From: Deltaproteobacteria bacterium
GTDB lineage: Bacteria; Myxococcota_A; UBA9160; UBA4427
DNA: 64,000 bases
Reading direction: 5' to 3'
Assembly (NCBI GenBank): GCA_029261835.1
Contig: JAJDAO010000026.1
Location: forward strand, 62,001-126,000
Position numbers and translations under genes: made by a program
Notes under the pieces: model-generated
What the model was told of the DNA's origin: nothing
Seen by the model: only the letters and a program-made list of their open reading frames with translations
The model's database searches: none
Part shown: piece by piece, positions 35,061 through 43,082 of the stretch
Position numbering within the stretch: position 1 is the stretch's first letter
How the letters are laid out: each line of letters opens with the position of its first letter

Positions 35061-36545
35061 TCAGTTTCGAAGGAGAACTGTCCCGATGCGCGCCATTGAG
35101 CGGAGCGTCGGCATGACGATGCTGCGATAGCCGAAACCCTCGTAGTGGGCCCGATAGCGCGCAAGCCGCTCGTCGAGATCATCTCGCGTGTAGAGACGTC
35201 CGTCGTGCACGACCGCGAGCAGCGTGTCCAGCGCCGCGATGTCGCGGGTCGGATCCTCGCGCAGGAGGAGCAGATCTGCGGGCGCGCCAACGCGCAGCGT
35301 GCCGGCGCCCGCAACACCGAGGAATGTGGGCGAGGTCCGGGTCGAGGCCTCGATCGCTTCCTCGGCCGTCAAGCCCACCTCGACGAGCAGGACGAGCTCG
35401 CGCAGGAGGCTCGCACCGGGAATGACGTTGGGAGCGTTGCAGTCCGTTCCAGTGTGGAGTGGAATCCCGGCTTCGTGCAGCGCTGCAGCACTTCGCTTCA
35501 GCCAGTCCGAAGCGTTCTTCACGACCGCAAAGTCGTCGGCCGACATGTGGCGCGCGGGATTGAGTCCGACCTCGGCGCTCCAGAGGGCGTCGCGCAGGTG
35601 CGGCAGCGACAGTTGCATCGTCGGGCTGGCGCGCCACGACGCCCAGTCCCGTGCCCGCAACATACCCTCCACCGCGACGAGGGTCGGGGTGTAGGCCATC
35701 CCGTAACGTCGGCTCACCTCGATCACGTGCGCGAGGCGCGCGCCGTCCATACGCAGCCAGGGGCGCAGCACGTGCGGGTAATCGCGCCGTTCGCCTTCGA
35801 AGGGCGGCTGCACGCCGCGCAGATGCTGCACGTCGGCGAGCTGGGCCTCCTCGAGCGCAACGTCGTGGGGTGTATGGCCGATGAGGGGCAGGCCGTGTGC
35901 CTCCGCTGCCTCTCGCAAGGCGGTCGTCGAGGCGAGATCGAGCGTGTCGTAGGCTTTGATGCAGTCCGCTCCCTCGCTCGCGAGGTCGGCGACGACCGCA
36001 CGCGCTTCTTTGGGAGAGGTGACGATGCGCGAGCCGGGTAGCACCGGATTCGGACCGTCTACGAAGGCGCCGCAGGAAAAGATGCGCGGCCCGGGCAACT
36101 CGCCGCGCGCGCTGCGCCCGCGCAACCGATCGACCGTTTCCGCGTCCGTCCCGCCCGGAAGCCGAACCGTGGTGACGCCATGGGCGAGCAGCAGCAGCAG
36201 CGTGTACTCCGCATCGCCCGGAAGATTGCTCATCGGGAGGTGGGCGTGCATGTCCGTCAAGCCAGGTAGGACGTAGGCATCGGCGAAGGGCAAGTGGCCA
36301 CCGCTGCGCGGTGGCGCCACACCGACGATGCGGCCCTCTTCGATGCGAAGCTCGGCACGCCTTCGATCGCGCCCACCGGGTTCGACCAGGGTGACCCGTC
36401 CGAGGGTGAGGTTGCGGCCGGGACTCGGGAGCGGTGCCGGCGGGCGCTGCGCCCAGCTCCATAGTGCAGCGAACGCAAGCGCAAACGTGAGGAGCGTGGC
36501 CACGATGGTCGCGAGCACGCCGATGATCTTCGTCACAGTCTTCAC
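35061..36545 (-). CDS. membrane-anchored metal-dependent amidohydrolase (second copy)
   Basis: About 494 residues. The track frame runs back to 36767 through the MarR gene, but a GTG at 36545 overlaps the MarR stop as GTGA and begins VKTVTKIIGVLATIVATLLTFALAFAALW, an N-terminal anchor; this is the real start. Motifs: LPGLTDMHAHL (HxH), CIKAYDTLD (carboxylated Lys), LIGHTPHD (His), HTGTDCNAP (Asp), and LRVGAPADLLLLREDP near the C-terminus. It is clearly homologous to the amidohydrolase at 16298 along its length. It is the last gene of the lipoprotein-MarR-amidohydrolase operon and is convergent with the MBL gene. Confidence 0.9.
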   Translation of the reverse strand: MKTVTKIIGVLATIVATLLTFALAFAALWSWAQRPPAPLPSPGRNLTLGRVTLVEPGGRDRRRAELRIEEGRIVGVAPPRSGGHLPFADAYVLPGLTDMHAHLPMSNLPGDAEYTLLLLLAHGVTTVRLPGGTDAETVDRLRGRSARGELPGPRIFSCGAFVDGPNPVLPGSRIVTSPKEARAVVADLASEGADCIKAYDTLDLASTTALREAAEAHGLPLIGHTPHDVALEEAQLADVQHLRGVQPPFEGERRDYPHVLRPWLRMDGARLAHVIEVSRRYGMAYTPTLVAVEGMLRARDWASWRASPTMQLSLPHLRDALWSAEVGLNPARHMSADDFAVVKNASDWLKRSAAALHEAGIPLHTGTDCNAPNVIPGASLLRELVLLVEVGLTAEEAIEASTRTSPTFLGVAGAGTLRVGAPADLLLLREDPTRDIAALDTLLAVVHDGRLYTRDDLDERLARYRAHYEGFGYRSIVMPTLRSMARIGTVLLRN

Positions 36546-37105
36546 TTCGAACTCTTGCGAGTTCGCGAGCCGGGGTAGAGGGGCGCGCTGATCACCAGAC
36601 CTGCCTGCGCTTCGAAACGATCGAGAAGCATGCGAAGCGCCACTGCGATCTGCTCTCGCTCGCCGTCGTCGAGGTCGGCGAACATCGCCTCGTAGCTTCT
36701 GATGATGCCGTCGAGCGATTCTTCGGCGACCTCTCGGCCCTCGCCGGTGAGAGCGACCAGCAGGCACCGTCGGTCTTCGGGATCGGGGTCGCGCGTGACG
36801 AGTCCCCTATTGGTGAGCCGACGCAGGGTGCTGGTCATGCCACCTGAGGTCTGCACGAGCCGTCGGCTGAGGACGGTCGGCGACAGCCGATGAGGTGGAC
36901 CGGCGAGCCAGAGGATGCTGAGGACCGCCGACTCCGAAGTGTCGAGGCCGTAGCGCGAGGTCACCTGGCCGAGGATGTGCTCGTTGATGCGCCCAAGCCG
37001 GGTTAGCGAGAACAACAGTCGCGCGATCTCCGGGTCCCGGTCGGGGAGAAGCGCCCTGAGCGCCTTTTCGGTGTTTCTCCCGCCGTCTGTTCGCGTTCGT
37101 GTCAT
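36542..37105 (-). CDS. MarR family transcriptional regulator
   Basis: A 187-residue winged-helix regulator. The DNA-binding core is SESAVLSILWLAGPPHRLSPTVLSRRLVQTSGGMTSTLRRLTNRGLV with the wing TRDPDPEDRRCLLVALTGEG. Its ATG overlaps the stop of the upstream lipoprotein gene (ATGA, 37102-37105), and its stop overlaps the start of the amidohydrolase (GTGA). It therefore sits in the middle of a three-gene operon and probably controls that operon in response to its substrate. The recognition pattern TSGGMT is shared with the MarR proteins at 7813 (TSGGLT) and 47938 (TSAGMT). Confidence 0.93.
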   Translation of the reverse strand: MTRTRTDGGRNTEKALRALLPDRDPEIARLLFSLTRLGRINEHILGQVTSRYGLDTSESAVLSILWLAGPPHRLSPTVLSRRLVQTSGGMTSTLRRLTNRGLVTRDPDPEDRRCLLVALTGEGREVAEESLDGIIRSYEAMFADLDDGEREQIAVALRMLLDRFEAQAGLVISAPLYPGSRTRKSSK

Positions 37106-38787
37106 CGGTCGATCCGGATGATGCCGAAGTCGGTCGCGTACACGATCCGACCGTTCTGGTCGATGTTGATGCCCGAGAAGCGGCTGTTGTATCGGTGGCC
37201 GCCGAGAACGTAGTGGAAGGCCGACTCGCCAGTCGCCCAGTCCAGGGCTTCAAGAGACCACTGACCGTCGCGGACGCCGACCGTGTACACCCGACCCGAC
37301 CCGAGGCTCACCACGGGCACTCCGTTCGTGGAAGAAACCCCGGCGTTCACCCACGCTTTCACCAGCTGCCGTGCCTCGGGATCCCATGCGAACTTCTGGA
37401 CGCCATAGGGCGTGAACTCGGGACGATTGCCCAAGTAGCCGACCAGCGCACGGCCGCCCCTACCGGGGAAGTTCGCCGGAACGGAGGCTGGCTCGTTGTT
37501 CACGACCATCGCTCCGTAGCCCGAGACGACCGTCGATTGCTCCGTCTGCACCGCTTCGGCGGAGTAGTTGCCGAAATTGACTGGGAGCAGCCCCGCGATA
37601 CGGCGGCTCGGCGCTCCCGGAAGCCGCTCCCAGTCGTCCGGAATCTCGTCGCGCCAGTACAGCAGAAGGTTCATGAGGTCCTCGCCGTCCGTGATGACGA
37701 CGAACCTGTCCTCGTCCCCGAAGCCCATCAGCGTCGCCCCGGAGCCGGTCCCGACGCCACTCCCGTTCAGGTAGGGCTCGCTCCATGCCCCGTCCGCGGG
37801 ATCAGCAGAGAGCCGCTCGCCATCCCATACGATCTTGTGCATCTGGTCGAGAGAGGGAAGATAGATTCCGCCTTGCTTGTCGATCGCGGCCGGGTTCCGC
37901 ACCCAGTCTGCTGCACCCCTGCGACGGCCTGCGGCCGCCATGGCCTTGTTGTGAGCGGCGGCATTCTCGGCCCCCGGCAGCAGTATGGCCTCATGGCTGC
38001 TGAAGTCGCGCTCGATTGCCAGCACCCAACCCTCGTTCGTCACAGCGACGATGCGGCCGTCGAATGTCATGTTGGCGGAAACGAACTGCCCGGTGACGCC
38101 TTCGGGCCGGAGGAATTCGTTGCGAATCCCGATTGCAGAGGCGGGATCGCTGCGGTCGGTCTCGGCGTAGGCGGTCACGGAATCGGAGTTTCCCACAAAG
38201 AGTGTGTTGTCGACGTCCAACAGGTAGTACACGCCAGCCAGCCCGGCCAAGTACCGGGCTCCCAGCCCGAGCGCATACCGAACGAGTTCGTCGCCCTCAA
38301 GTCTGTCGACGTTACTGTAGACCTCGTCGGCTTCGGACTCCGAGACCTGTTCTCTGCCTGGGAGAGGGAGCTCCACGAGAACCTTCAAGGTCTCGTGGTC
38401 GAGCTTGCTGATTCGGTCTCCGCCGTTGGTCCAGATCACCCTGCTGCCGTCCGGATACGGACCAGAAATCGCAATGCCGAAATGTGCCGGCCCGACGTGC
38501 TGGTACACAATATCGCGGTCAGTGAGCGTCTCGCTGGGACCTGTTGGTCCCGCGATCGGAATCGAATCCTGTTGTGCCGACGAGCCGTGGCCGATGGGCT
38601 GGTCGCTGTCGGCTAGGAATGCGTTTCGTGGCGGAGGGTTCGCCGAGATCGTCCCCACCGCGGGTTCACCTGGCGTCGACCGCGAGTCGTCGCCCTCCAC
38701 GCCCGGTGGCGGGCTGACGCACGCAGCAGCGATGACGGCTGGCGCCACCAGGGCCCCGATCGCGAAACGGGAAGTGAATCGATTCAT
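37102..38787 (-). CDS. predicted beta-propeller-like lipoprotein of unknown function
   Basis: A 561-residue protein with a signal peptide and lipobox-like Cys (IGALVAPAVIAAACVSPPPG). The mature part has repeated strand-turn-strand units such as SRVIWTNGGDRISKLDHETLKVL, GRIVAVTNEGWVLAIERDF, KQGGIYLPSLDQMHKIVWDG and NGRIVYATDFGIIRIDR, suggesting a beta-propeller of PQQ/NHL type. No enzymatic motif is recognised. It is the first gene of an operon with overlapping MarR and membrane-amidohydrolase genes, so it may bind or bring the substrate to the hydrolase. TTGACA-like boxes lie just upstream. Confidence 0.72.
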   Translation of the reverse strand: MNRFTSRFAIGALVAPAVIAAACVSPPPGVEGDDSRSTPGEPAVGTISANPPPRNAFLADSDQPIGHGSSAQQDSIPIAGPTGPSETLTDRDIVYQHVGPAHFGIAISGPYPDGSRVIWTNGGDRISKLDHETLKVLVELPLPGREQVSESEADEVYSNVDRLEGDELVRYALGLGARYLAGLAGVYYLLDVDNTLFVGNSDSVTAYAETDRSDPASAIGIRNEFLRPEGVTGQFVSANMTFDGRIVAVTNEGWVLAIERDFSSHEAILLPGAENAAAHNKAMAAAGRRRGAADWVRNPAAIDKQGGIYLPSLDQMHKIVWDGERLSADPADGAWSEPYLNGSGVGTGSGATLMGFGDEDRFVVITDGEDLMNLLLYWRDEIPDDWERLPGAPSRRIAGLLPVNFGNYSAEAVQTEQSTVVSGYGAMVVNNEPASVPANFPGRGGRALVGYLGNRPEFTPYGVQKFAWDPEARQLVKAWVNAGVSSTNGVPVVSLGSGRVYTVGVRDGQWSLEALDWATGESAFHYVLGGHRYNSRFSGINIDQNGRIVYATDFGIIRIDR

Positions 38788-39183
38788 GACTGGTACCTTG
38801 CTAGATTGCTTGTCAAAAAGCTATTCTGCAAGTATTGTGCTGTCAAGAGCGCGGCTGGTCGCGTGGACCGGTGTGCGCTCACTGTGTGGGGTGCACGTCC
38901 GATGTGTCAAGCGCCGCCCTTCGGCACGATCTCGAACCATCACACCGGCGTGTACCCCGTCCAGCCGACGGGACAGACTCACTACCGAGACCTGCTTGCG
39001 AATCGGATCTCACCGCGGCGAGCGAGTCCTGCAAGCGCGCCCACATCCGACGTTCCGGCCGGCCTCCTGAGAACGGCCGCCGCGGGCCCGACCGGCTCCG
39101 TGCTGATGCCTCCCACCTTGACCTTCCGCCCGCCGCACCGGCACATGGTGATGCGACGGTCCGCAATCCAGGAGGCCTGATCT
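38788..39183. other. intergenic stretch, promoter patch only
   Basis: About 400 bases between the divergent lipoprotein and hypothetical genes. Apart from the A+T-rich patch near 38800-38850 and an AGGAGG at 39170-39175 that serves the next gene, I see nothing. The long track frames here run through without a recognisable fold. Confidence 0.5.
38811..38846 (-). promoter_or_regulatory. possible promoter of the lipoprotein-MarR-amidohydrolase operon
   Basis: On the minus strand TTGACA occurs at 38846-38841 and again at 38816-38811, 30 bases apart, in a locally A+T-rich patch 25-60 bases before the ATG at 38787. The first has a poor -10 (TAGCTT) at 17-base spacing. This is a candidate -35 element, not a proven promoter. 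Confidence 0.3.
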
Positions 39184-39492
39184 GTGGCCGACGCGCCCGT
39201 TTTCGATTCCGTGTGCAGGCACCTCGAGGCCCGCACCTCGCTCGATCATCTCGAAACCCGCGGCACCGTGCGCCTGGCCCTCAAAGTGGCTGGCCTCGAC
39301 GCCCGCAGCGTAAGCCCCGAGCACATGAAGGTGGTGCTCGAGAAGGTGATGCCCAGCGAGCTCGCTGCCCGAGGCATCGAGGACAGCGAGGACATCTGCC
39401 GCGAGCTGGTCTCGAAGGTGGACCGGCTCGCGAGCGACCCCGATGCACCCGACAGCCCCGACGCGGTCTTTGCCCGCCTTGGCGGCAAGTAG
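39184..39492 (+). CDS. conserved-looking small helical protein, unknown function
   Basis: A 102-residue soluble, mostly helical protein (HLETRGTVRLALKVAGLDARSVSPEHM...). It starts with GTG 39184, supported by AGGAGG eight bases upstream. Acidic overall, no signal peptide or membrane segment. It opens a likely operon with the 7TM protein (15 bases later), the acyl-CoA ligase and the LLM oxidoreductase. I do not recognise the family. Confidence 0.7.
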   Translation: MADAPVFDSVCRHLEARTSLDHLETRGTVRLALKVAGLDARSVSPEHMKVVLEKVMPSELAARGIEDSEDICRELVSKVDRLASDPDAPDSPDAVFARLGGK

Positions 39493-39506
39493 GTCCTGGA
39501 GCCTCC

Positions 39507-40259
39507 ATGGATGGAACCACGCTCTTCCTCATCGTCTGCTTCACGGCCTTCGTGCTCTGCTCCGGAGTCGTCGGGGTTCGGCTGCTCTGCCTCGCCAGGC
39601 GTACCGGCGAGCTGCCCGAGCGGCTCATGGGCCTGGGGCTCCTGTGCCTGGTCCCGATCAACTTGCCGCTGATGGCCTGGTCGCGTATGGGCCGCGTGGA
39701 CGTAGGCGAAGTGCGCATCCTCGTGCTCGCCTTCGCGCTGGTCTTCCTATGGCTCGGCATCAGCTGCCTCGTGGCCTTCACCTGGAAGACCTTCCGCCCA
39801 GATGATGGCTGGGCCCAGATCCTGACCATCTTGGTGTGCTCCGTCGCTGCCGCGACGATCACCGGCATGTTCGTGTCCGTGCACTCGAGCCCGGCCGAGA
39901 TGCCATCCTTCGAGGCGACCCAGCTGTGGGCGCGCCTGGTGCGCCTTCCCATGCTGGTCACCTATGCCTGGACGGGATTCGAGAGCCTGTACCACTACCG
40001 GATGGCGTGGCGCCGCCTAGTCCTCGGGCTGGGCGATCCCGTGGTCACCAACCGCTTCTTGCTGTGGGGGCTGGTGAGCATCGACCTGCTGGTCGTCAAC
40101 GCCGCGAGCCTACTGCTCCACACGCAAGGTGTGGGCGTATTGGCCTCGCCCGTAGGCCTCTTAGTGACGTCGATCGGCGGCCTGGTGGGCGCCGTCTTCT
40201 TGTTCCTCATCTTCCTTCCCCCCGCAGCCTACATTCGCCTGGTTCGACACCAGGCATAG
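39507..40259 (+). CDS. seven-helix integral membrane protein, unknown family
   Basis: About 250 residues from ATG 39507 (MDGTTLFLIVCFTAFVLCSGVVG); the track frame from 38835 runs through two upstream regions and is not the gene. About seven hydrophobic helices are visible. A conserved-looking polar segment YAWTGFESLYHYRMAWRR lies between helices five and six. It is followed 17 bases later by the acyl-CoA ligase. A protein of similar size and layout lies at 61647. Could be a sensor or transporter component; no call is made. Confidence 0.7.
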   Translation: MDGTTLFLIVCFTAFVLCSGVVGVRLLCLARRTGELPERLMGLGLLCLVPINLPLMAWSRMGRVDVGEVRILVLAFALVFLWLGISCLVAFTWKTFRPDDGWAQILTILVCSVAAATITGMFVSVHSSPAEMPSFEATQLWARLVRLPMLVTYAWTGFESLYHYRMAWRRLVLGLGDPVVTNRFLLWGLVSIDLLVVNAASLLLHTQGVGVLASPVGLLVTSIGGLVGAVFLFLIFLPPAAYIRLVRHQA

Positions 40260-40276
40260 GGACAGGCGGTCTGACT

Positions 40277-41851
40277 ATGGCCGATCTTGGCTTCTGGAGC
40301 TTTGCGGCGCGTGAGCCCGATCGCCTCGCGTTGGTCGATCCCTTCGAGCGGCACTGGACTCGGGGCGAGCTACTCGCGGCGTGCAACCGCGTGGTGGGCG
40401 GCCTGCGCGACCTGGGGCTCGCGCGCGGCGACGTGGTCGCCATCGACTCGGTCAACTGTGCGGAGTACTTCGTGGTCAACCTGGCCTGCGCCCAGGCGGG
40501 CCTCTACCTCACCCCCATCAACTGGCACCTGGCCGGGCCCGAGGTCGCCTACATCCTGAAGGACTGCGAGGCCAGAGCCTTCATTGGCCACGAGCGGGTG
40601 GACACAATCTGCGCCGAGACGGCTGCGGAGGCCGGCCTTCGGCCCGAAGTCTGCTTTGCCGTCGGTGAGGTCGAGGGCTTCCGTCCCTTCGCTGAGCTGG
40701 GCGAAGGACAGTCGGCGGACACGCCCGCCGAACGCTGCGCGGGCAACGTGATGAACTACACCTCCGGAACCACGGGGCATCCGAAGGGCGTGAAGCGCGC
40801 GCTGGCGCCGCCCGAGCTAGAGCCCGACGTCATCTTCTCCATGATCGCGGGCTTCCTGGGCATGTTCGGCATCCAGCCCGAGGATGACAATGTCTACATC
40901 TGCGGTTCGCCCCTCTACCACACCGCCGTCTTGATGCAGTCGAGCTCGGCCCTCCACTATGGGCACCCCGTGGTGCTGATGGACAGATGGAATCCCGAGG
41001 ACATGTTGCGGCTGATCGAGAAGTACCGCTGCACCGAGAGCCACATGGTGCCCACGCAGTTCCACCGCCTGCTGCTGCTGCCCGAGGAGGTGAAGGCCCA
41101 CTACGACTGCTCCTCCACCCGCTGCATGATCCACGCGGCCGCGCCCTGCCCGCCCGACGTGAAGCGCCGCATGCTCGAGTGGTGGGGGCCGTCCATCTAC
41201 GAGTACTACGCCGCCACCGAGGGAGGCGGAACCATCGTGACACCCGAGCAGTGGCTCGAGCGTCCGGGAACGGTGGGCCGGGCCTGGACGGGGGCCGAAA
41301 TCCGCATCTTCGACGACGAGGGTCTCGAGCTGCCGACGGGTGAGACGGGCACCGTCTACATGCTGCTCGGAGACGCCGCCCGCTTCGAATACCGCGACGA
41401 CGCCGAGAAGACACGCAAGAACCGCCTCACCACTGAGGACGACAAGGTCTTCTTCACGGTCGGTGACGTCGGCTTTCTCGACGACGCAGGCTTTCTCTTC
41501 CTCTGCGACCGCAAGATCGACATGATCATCTCCGGCGGCGCCAACATCTACCCGGCCGAGATCGAAAACGTCCTGATCACCCACCCGAGCGTGGGCGACG
41601 TGGCCGTCTTCGGCATCCCCAACCAGGAGTGGGGTGAAGAAATCAAGGCCGTTGTGGAGCCCGCCCCCGGCGTGGAGGCAAGTGACGTGCTGACCCGGGA
41701 GCTGCTGGAGCTGTGCCTCAAGCAGCTGGCGAAATTCAAGGTGCCCCGCAGCATCGAATACACCGACACGATGCCACGTGACCCCAACGGCAAGCTCTAC
41801 AAGCGCAAGCTGCGTGACCCCTACTGGGAGGGGCAGGAACGCTCGATCTGA
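40277..41851 (+). CDS. AMP-dependent acyl-CoA synthetase/ligase
   Basis: A 524-residue ANL-superfamily enzyme from ATG 40277; the track frame from 39836 overlaps the membrane protein. The P-loop signature is MNYTSGTTGHPKGVKR (about residue 158). The A5 region is YEYYAATEGGGTIV, the A7 hinge region FTVGDVGFLDDAGFLFLCDRK and A8 DMIISGGANIYPAEIENVL. The C-terminal catalytic Lys lies in PRDPNGKLYKRKLRD. It activates a carboxylic acid (fatty, aryl or terpenoid-derived) to its CoA thioester. It is in a row with an LLM flavoprotein downstream, so it probably belongs to a CoA-dependent degradation pathway. Confidence 0.93.
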   Translation: MADLGFWSFAAREPDRLALVDPFERHWTRGELLAACNRVVGGLRDLGLARGDVVAIDSVNCAEYFVVNLACAQAGLYLTPINWHLAGPEVAYILKDCEARAFIGHERVDTICAETAAEAGLRPEVCFAVGEVEGFRPFAELGEGQSADTPAERCAGNVMNYTSGTTGHPKGVKRALAPPELEPDVIFSMIAGFLGMFGIQPEDDNVYICGSPLYHTAVLMQSSSALHYGHPVVLMDRWNPEDMLRLIEKYRCTESHMVPTQFHRLLLLPEEVKAHYDCSSTRCMIHAAAPCPPDVKRRMLEWWGPSIYEYYAATEGGGTIVTPEQWLERPGTVGRAWTGAEIRIFDDEGLELPTGETGTVYMLLGDAARFEYRDDAEKTRKNRLTTEDDKVFFTVGDVGFLDDAGFLFLCDRKIDMIISGGANIYPAEIENVLITHPSVGDVAVFGIPNQEWGEEIKAVVEPAPGVEASDVLTRELLELCLKQLAKFKVPRSIEYTDTMPRDPNGKLYKRKLRDPYWEGQERSI

Positions 41852-41895
41852 TCGGCCACGCCATCGGCCGACAACCTGAGCAAAGGAAGAGAGCT

Positions 41896-42963
41896 GTGAA
41901 GATTGACGGCGCGTTAATGGTGGATGATCCCGCCGAGGCGGGACCCCTGGCCGCGCGCCTCGAGGCAGCCGGCTACGACGGGGGCTTCAGTGTGGAGGGG
42001 CGACACGACCCCTTCCTGCCTCTGAGTGTCGCCGCCCAACAGACCGAGCAGCTGGAGCTCGGGACCGCCATTGCCGTGGCCTTCGCGCGCAATCCGATGA
42101 ACCTCGCCCACCTGGGCTACGACATGCAGCTGCTCTCCAGGGGGCGCTTCATTCTCGGGCTGGGCACACAGATCCGCCCGCACATCGAGCGTCGCTTCAG
42201 CATGCCGTGGTCACGACCCGCGGCCCGCATGCGGGAGATGATCCTCGCGATTCGTGCGATCTGGGCGTGTTGGCAAGACGGCGGCAAGCTCGACTTCCGG
42301 GGCGAGTTCTTCACCCACACCCTGATGACGCCCGTGTTCGCGCCCGGGCCGAATCCGCACGGCACCCCGCGCATCTTCTGCGCCGGCGTCGGCCCCCGCA
42401 TGACGCAGGTGGCCGGTGAAGTGGCCGACGGCTTCCTCGTGCACCCCTTCCACACGGCCGACTTCGTCCGTCAGGCGACCCTTCCGGCCCTCGAGCAGGG
42501 CTTCGCCCGCGGTGGGCGCGGCCGAGAGGACTTCGAGGTTTCCTGCCAGGTCATCCTGGCCACCGGCCGCAACGAAGAGGAGCTCACGGCCGCGCGCAAC
42601 GGGGCCCGCGCGCAGATTTCCTTCTATGGCTCGACGCCGGCCTACCGACCCGTGCTCGAGTCCCTGGGCCGCGGTGATCTCCACGAAGAGCTGAACCGCT
42701 TGTCCAAGCGGGGGGGGTGGCTCGAGATGGCGGGGCTGGTCGACGACGAGCTGCTCGAGCAGATCGCCGTGGTGGGCGCCCGTGAAGAGATTCCGGCGAT
42801 GCTACGCGAGCGCTACGCCGGTGCGGTCGATCGACTGAGCCTGATCGCCCCCTTCGCCCCAGACGAGGCGCTCTGGGCGGATGTCGTCAAGAGCTGCAAG
42901 GCACTGGCCTGGTCAACCCGGCCTTCCGGGAGAGAAAGAGAAGACGCGGGACGAACGCTGTGA
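41896..42963 (+). CDS. LLM-class (possibly F420-dependent) oxidoreductase
   Basis: A 355-residue luciferase-like TIM-barrel flavoprotein. It starts at GTG 41896 with an AGGAAG-type ribosome site. Typical features are ELGTAIAVAFARNPMNLAHLGYDMQLLSRGRFILGLG, the His-rich CAGVGPRMTQVAGEVADGFLVHPF and the mid-barrel WACWQDGGKLDFRGEFF. The F420-dependent subgroup looks most similar, but FMN use cannot be excluded and no F420 genes are in the window. The last dozen residues (REREDAGRTL) run into a fragment of a nitronate monooxygenase gene, so the natural C-terminus may have been altered by a deletion there. Confidence 0.9.
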   Translation: MKIDGALMVDDPAEAGPLAARLEAAGYDGGFSVEGRHDPFLPLSVAAQQTEQLELGTAIAVAFARNPMNLAHLGYDMQLLSRGRFILGLGTQIRPHIERRFSMPWSRPAARMREMILAIRAIWACWQDGGKLDFRGEFFTHTLMTPVFAPGPNPHGTPRIFCAGVGPRMTQVAGEVADGFLVHPFHTADFVRQATLPALEQGFARGGRGREDFEVSCQVILATGRNEEELTAARNGARAQISFYGSTPAYRPVLESLGRGDLHEELNRLSKRGGWLEMAGLVDDELLEQIAVVGAREEIPAMLRERYAGAVDRLSLIAPFAPDEALWADVVKSCKALAWSTRPSGREREDAGRTL

Positions 42964-43024
42964 ATGCCTCGGCATCGAAGCTCCGATCTTCGCCTTCACC
43001 CATTGTCGCGACGTTGTTGTGGTG
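42950..43024 (+). pseudogene. N-terminal scrap of a nitronate monooxygenase gene
   Basis: In one frame the DNA reads DERCECLGIEAPIFAFTHCR followed by DVVVV, which closely matches the N-terminus of the intact enzyme at 53162-52029 (QDLCRELGIDVPIFAFTHCR, then DVVVA). After that the match stops. The scrap overlaps the end of the LLM gene and lies just before the TonB receptor. It is a remnant of a lost paralogue, so this spot is an old deletion junction. Confidence 0.75.
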
Positions 43025-43082
43025 ATGGTGTGCCAGAAGGTCACCACGCTTCCGAGTCGGGCAACTTGGAGGACATGAAGTG

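Noticed and set aside
35179-36462. 427-codon minus-strand frame within the amidohydrolase
   Set aside because: Same strand but wrong frame, Arg-rich; the amidohydrolase frame has all metal-site motifs.
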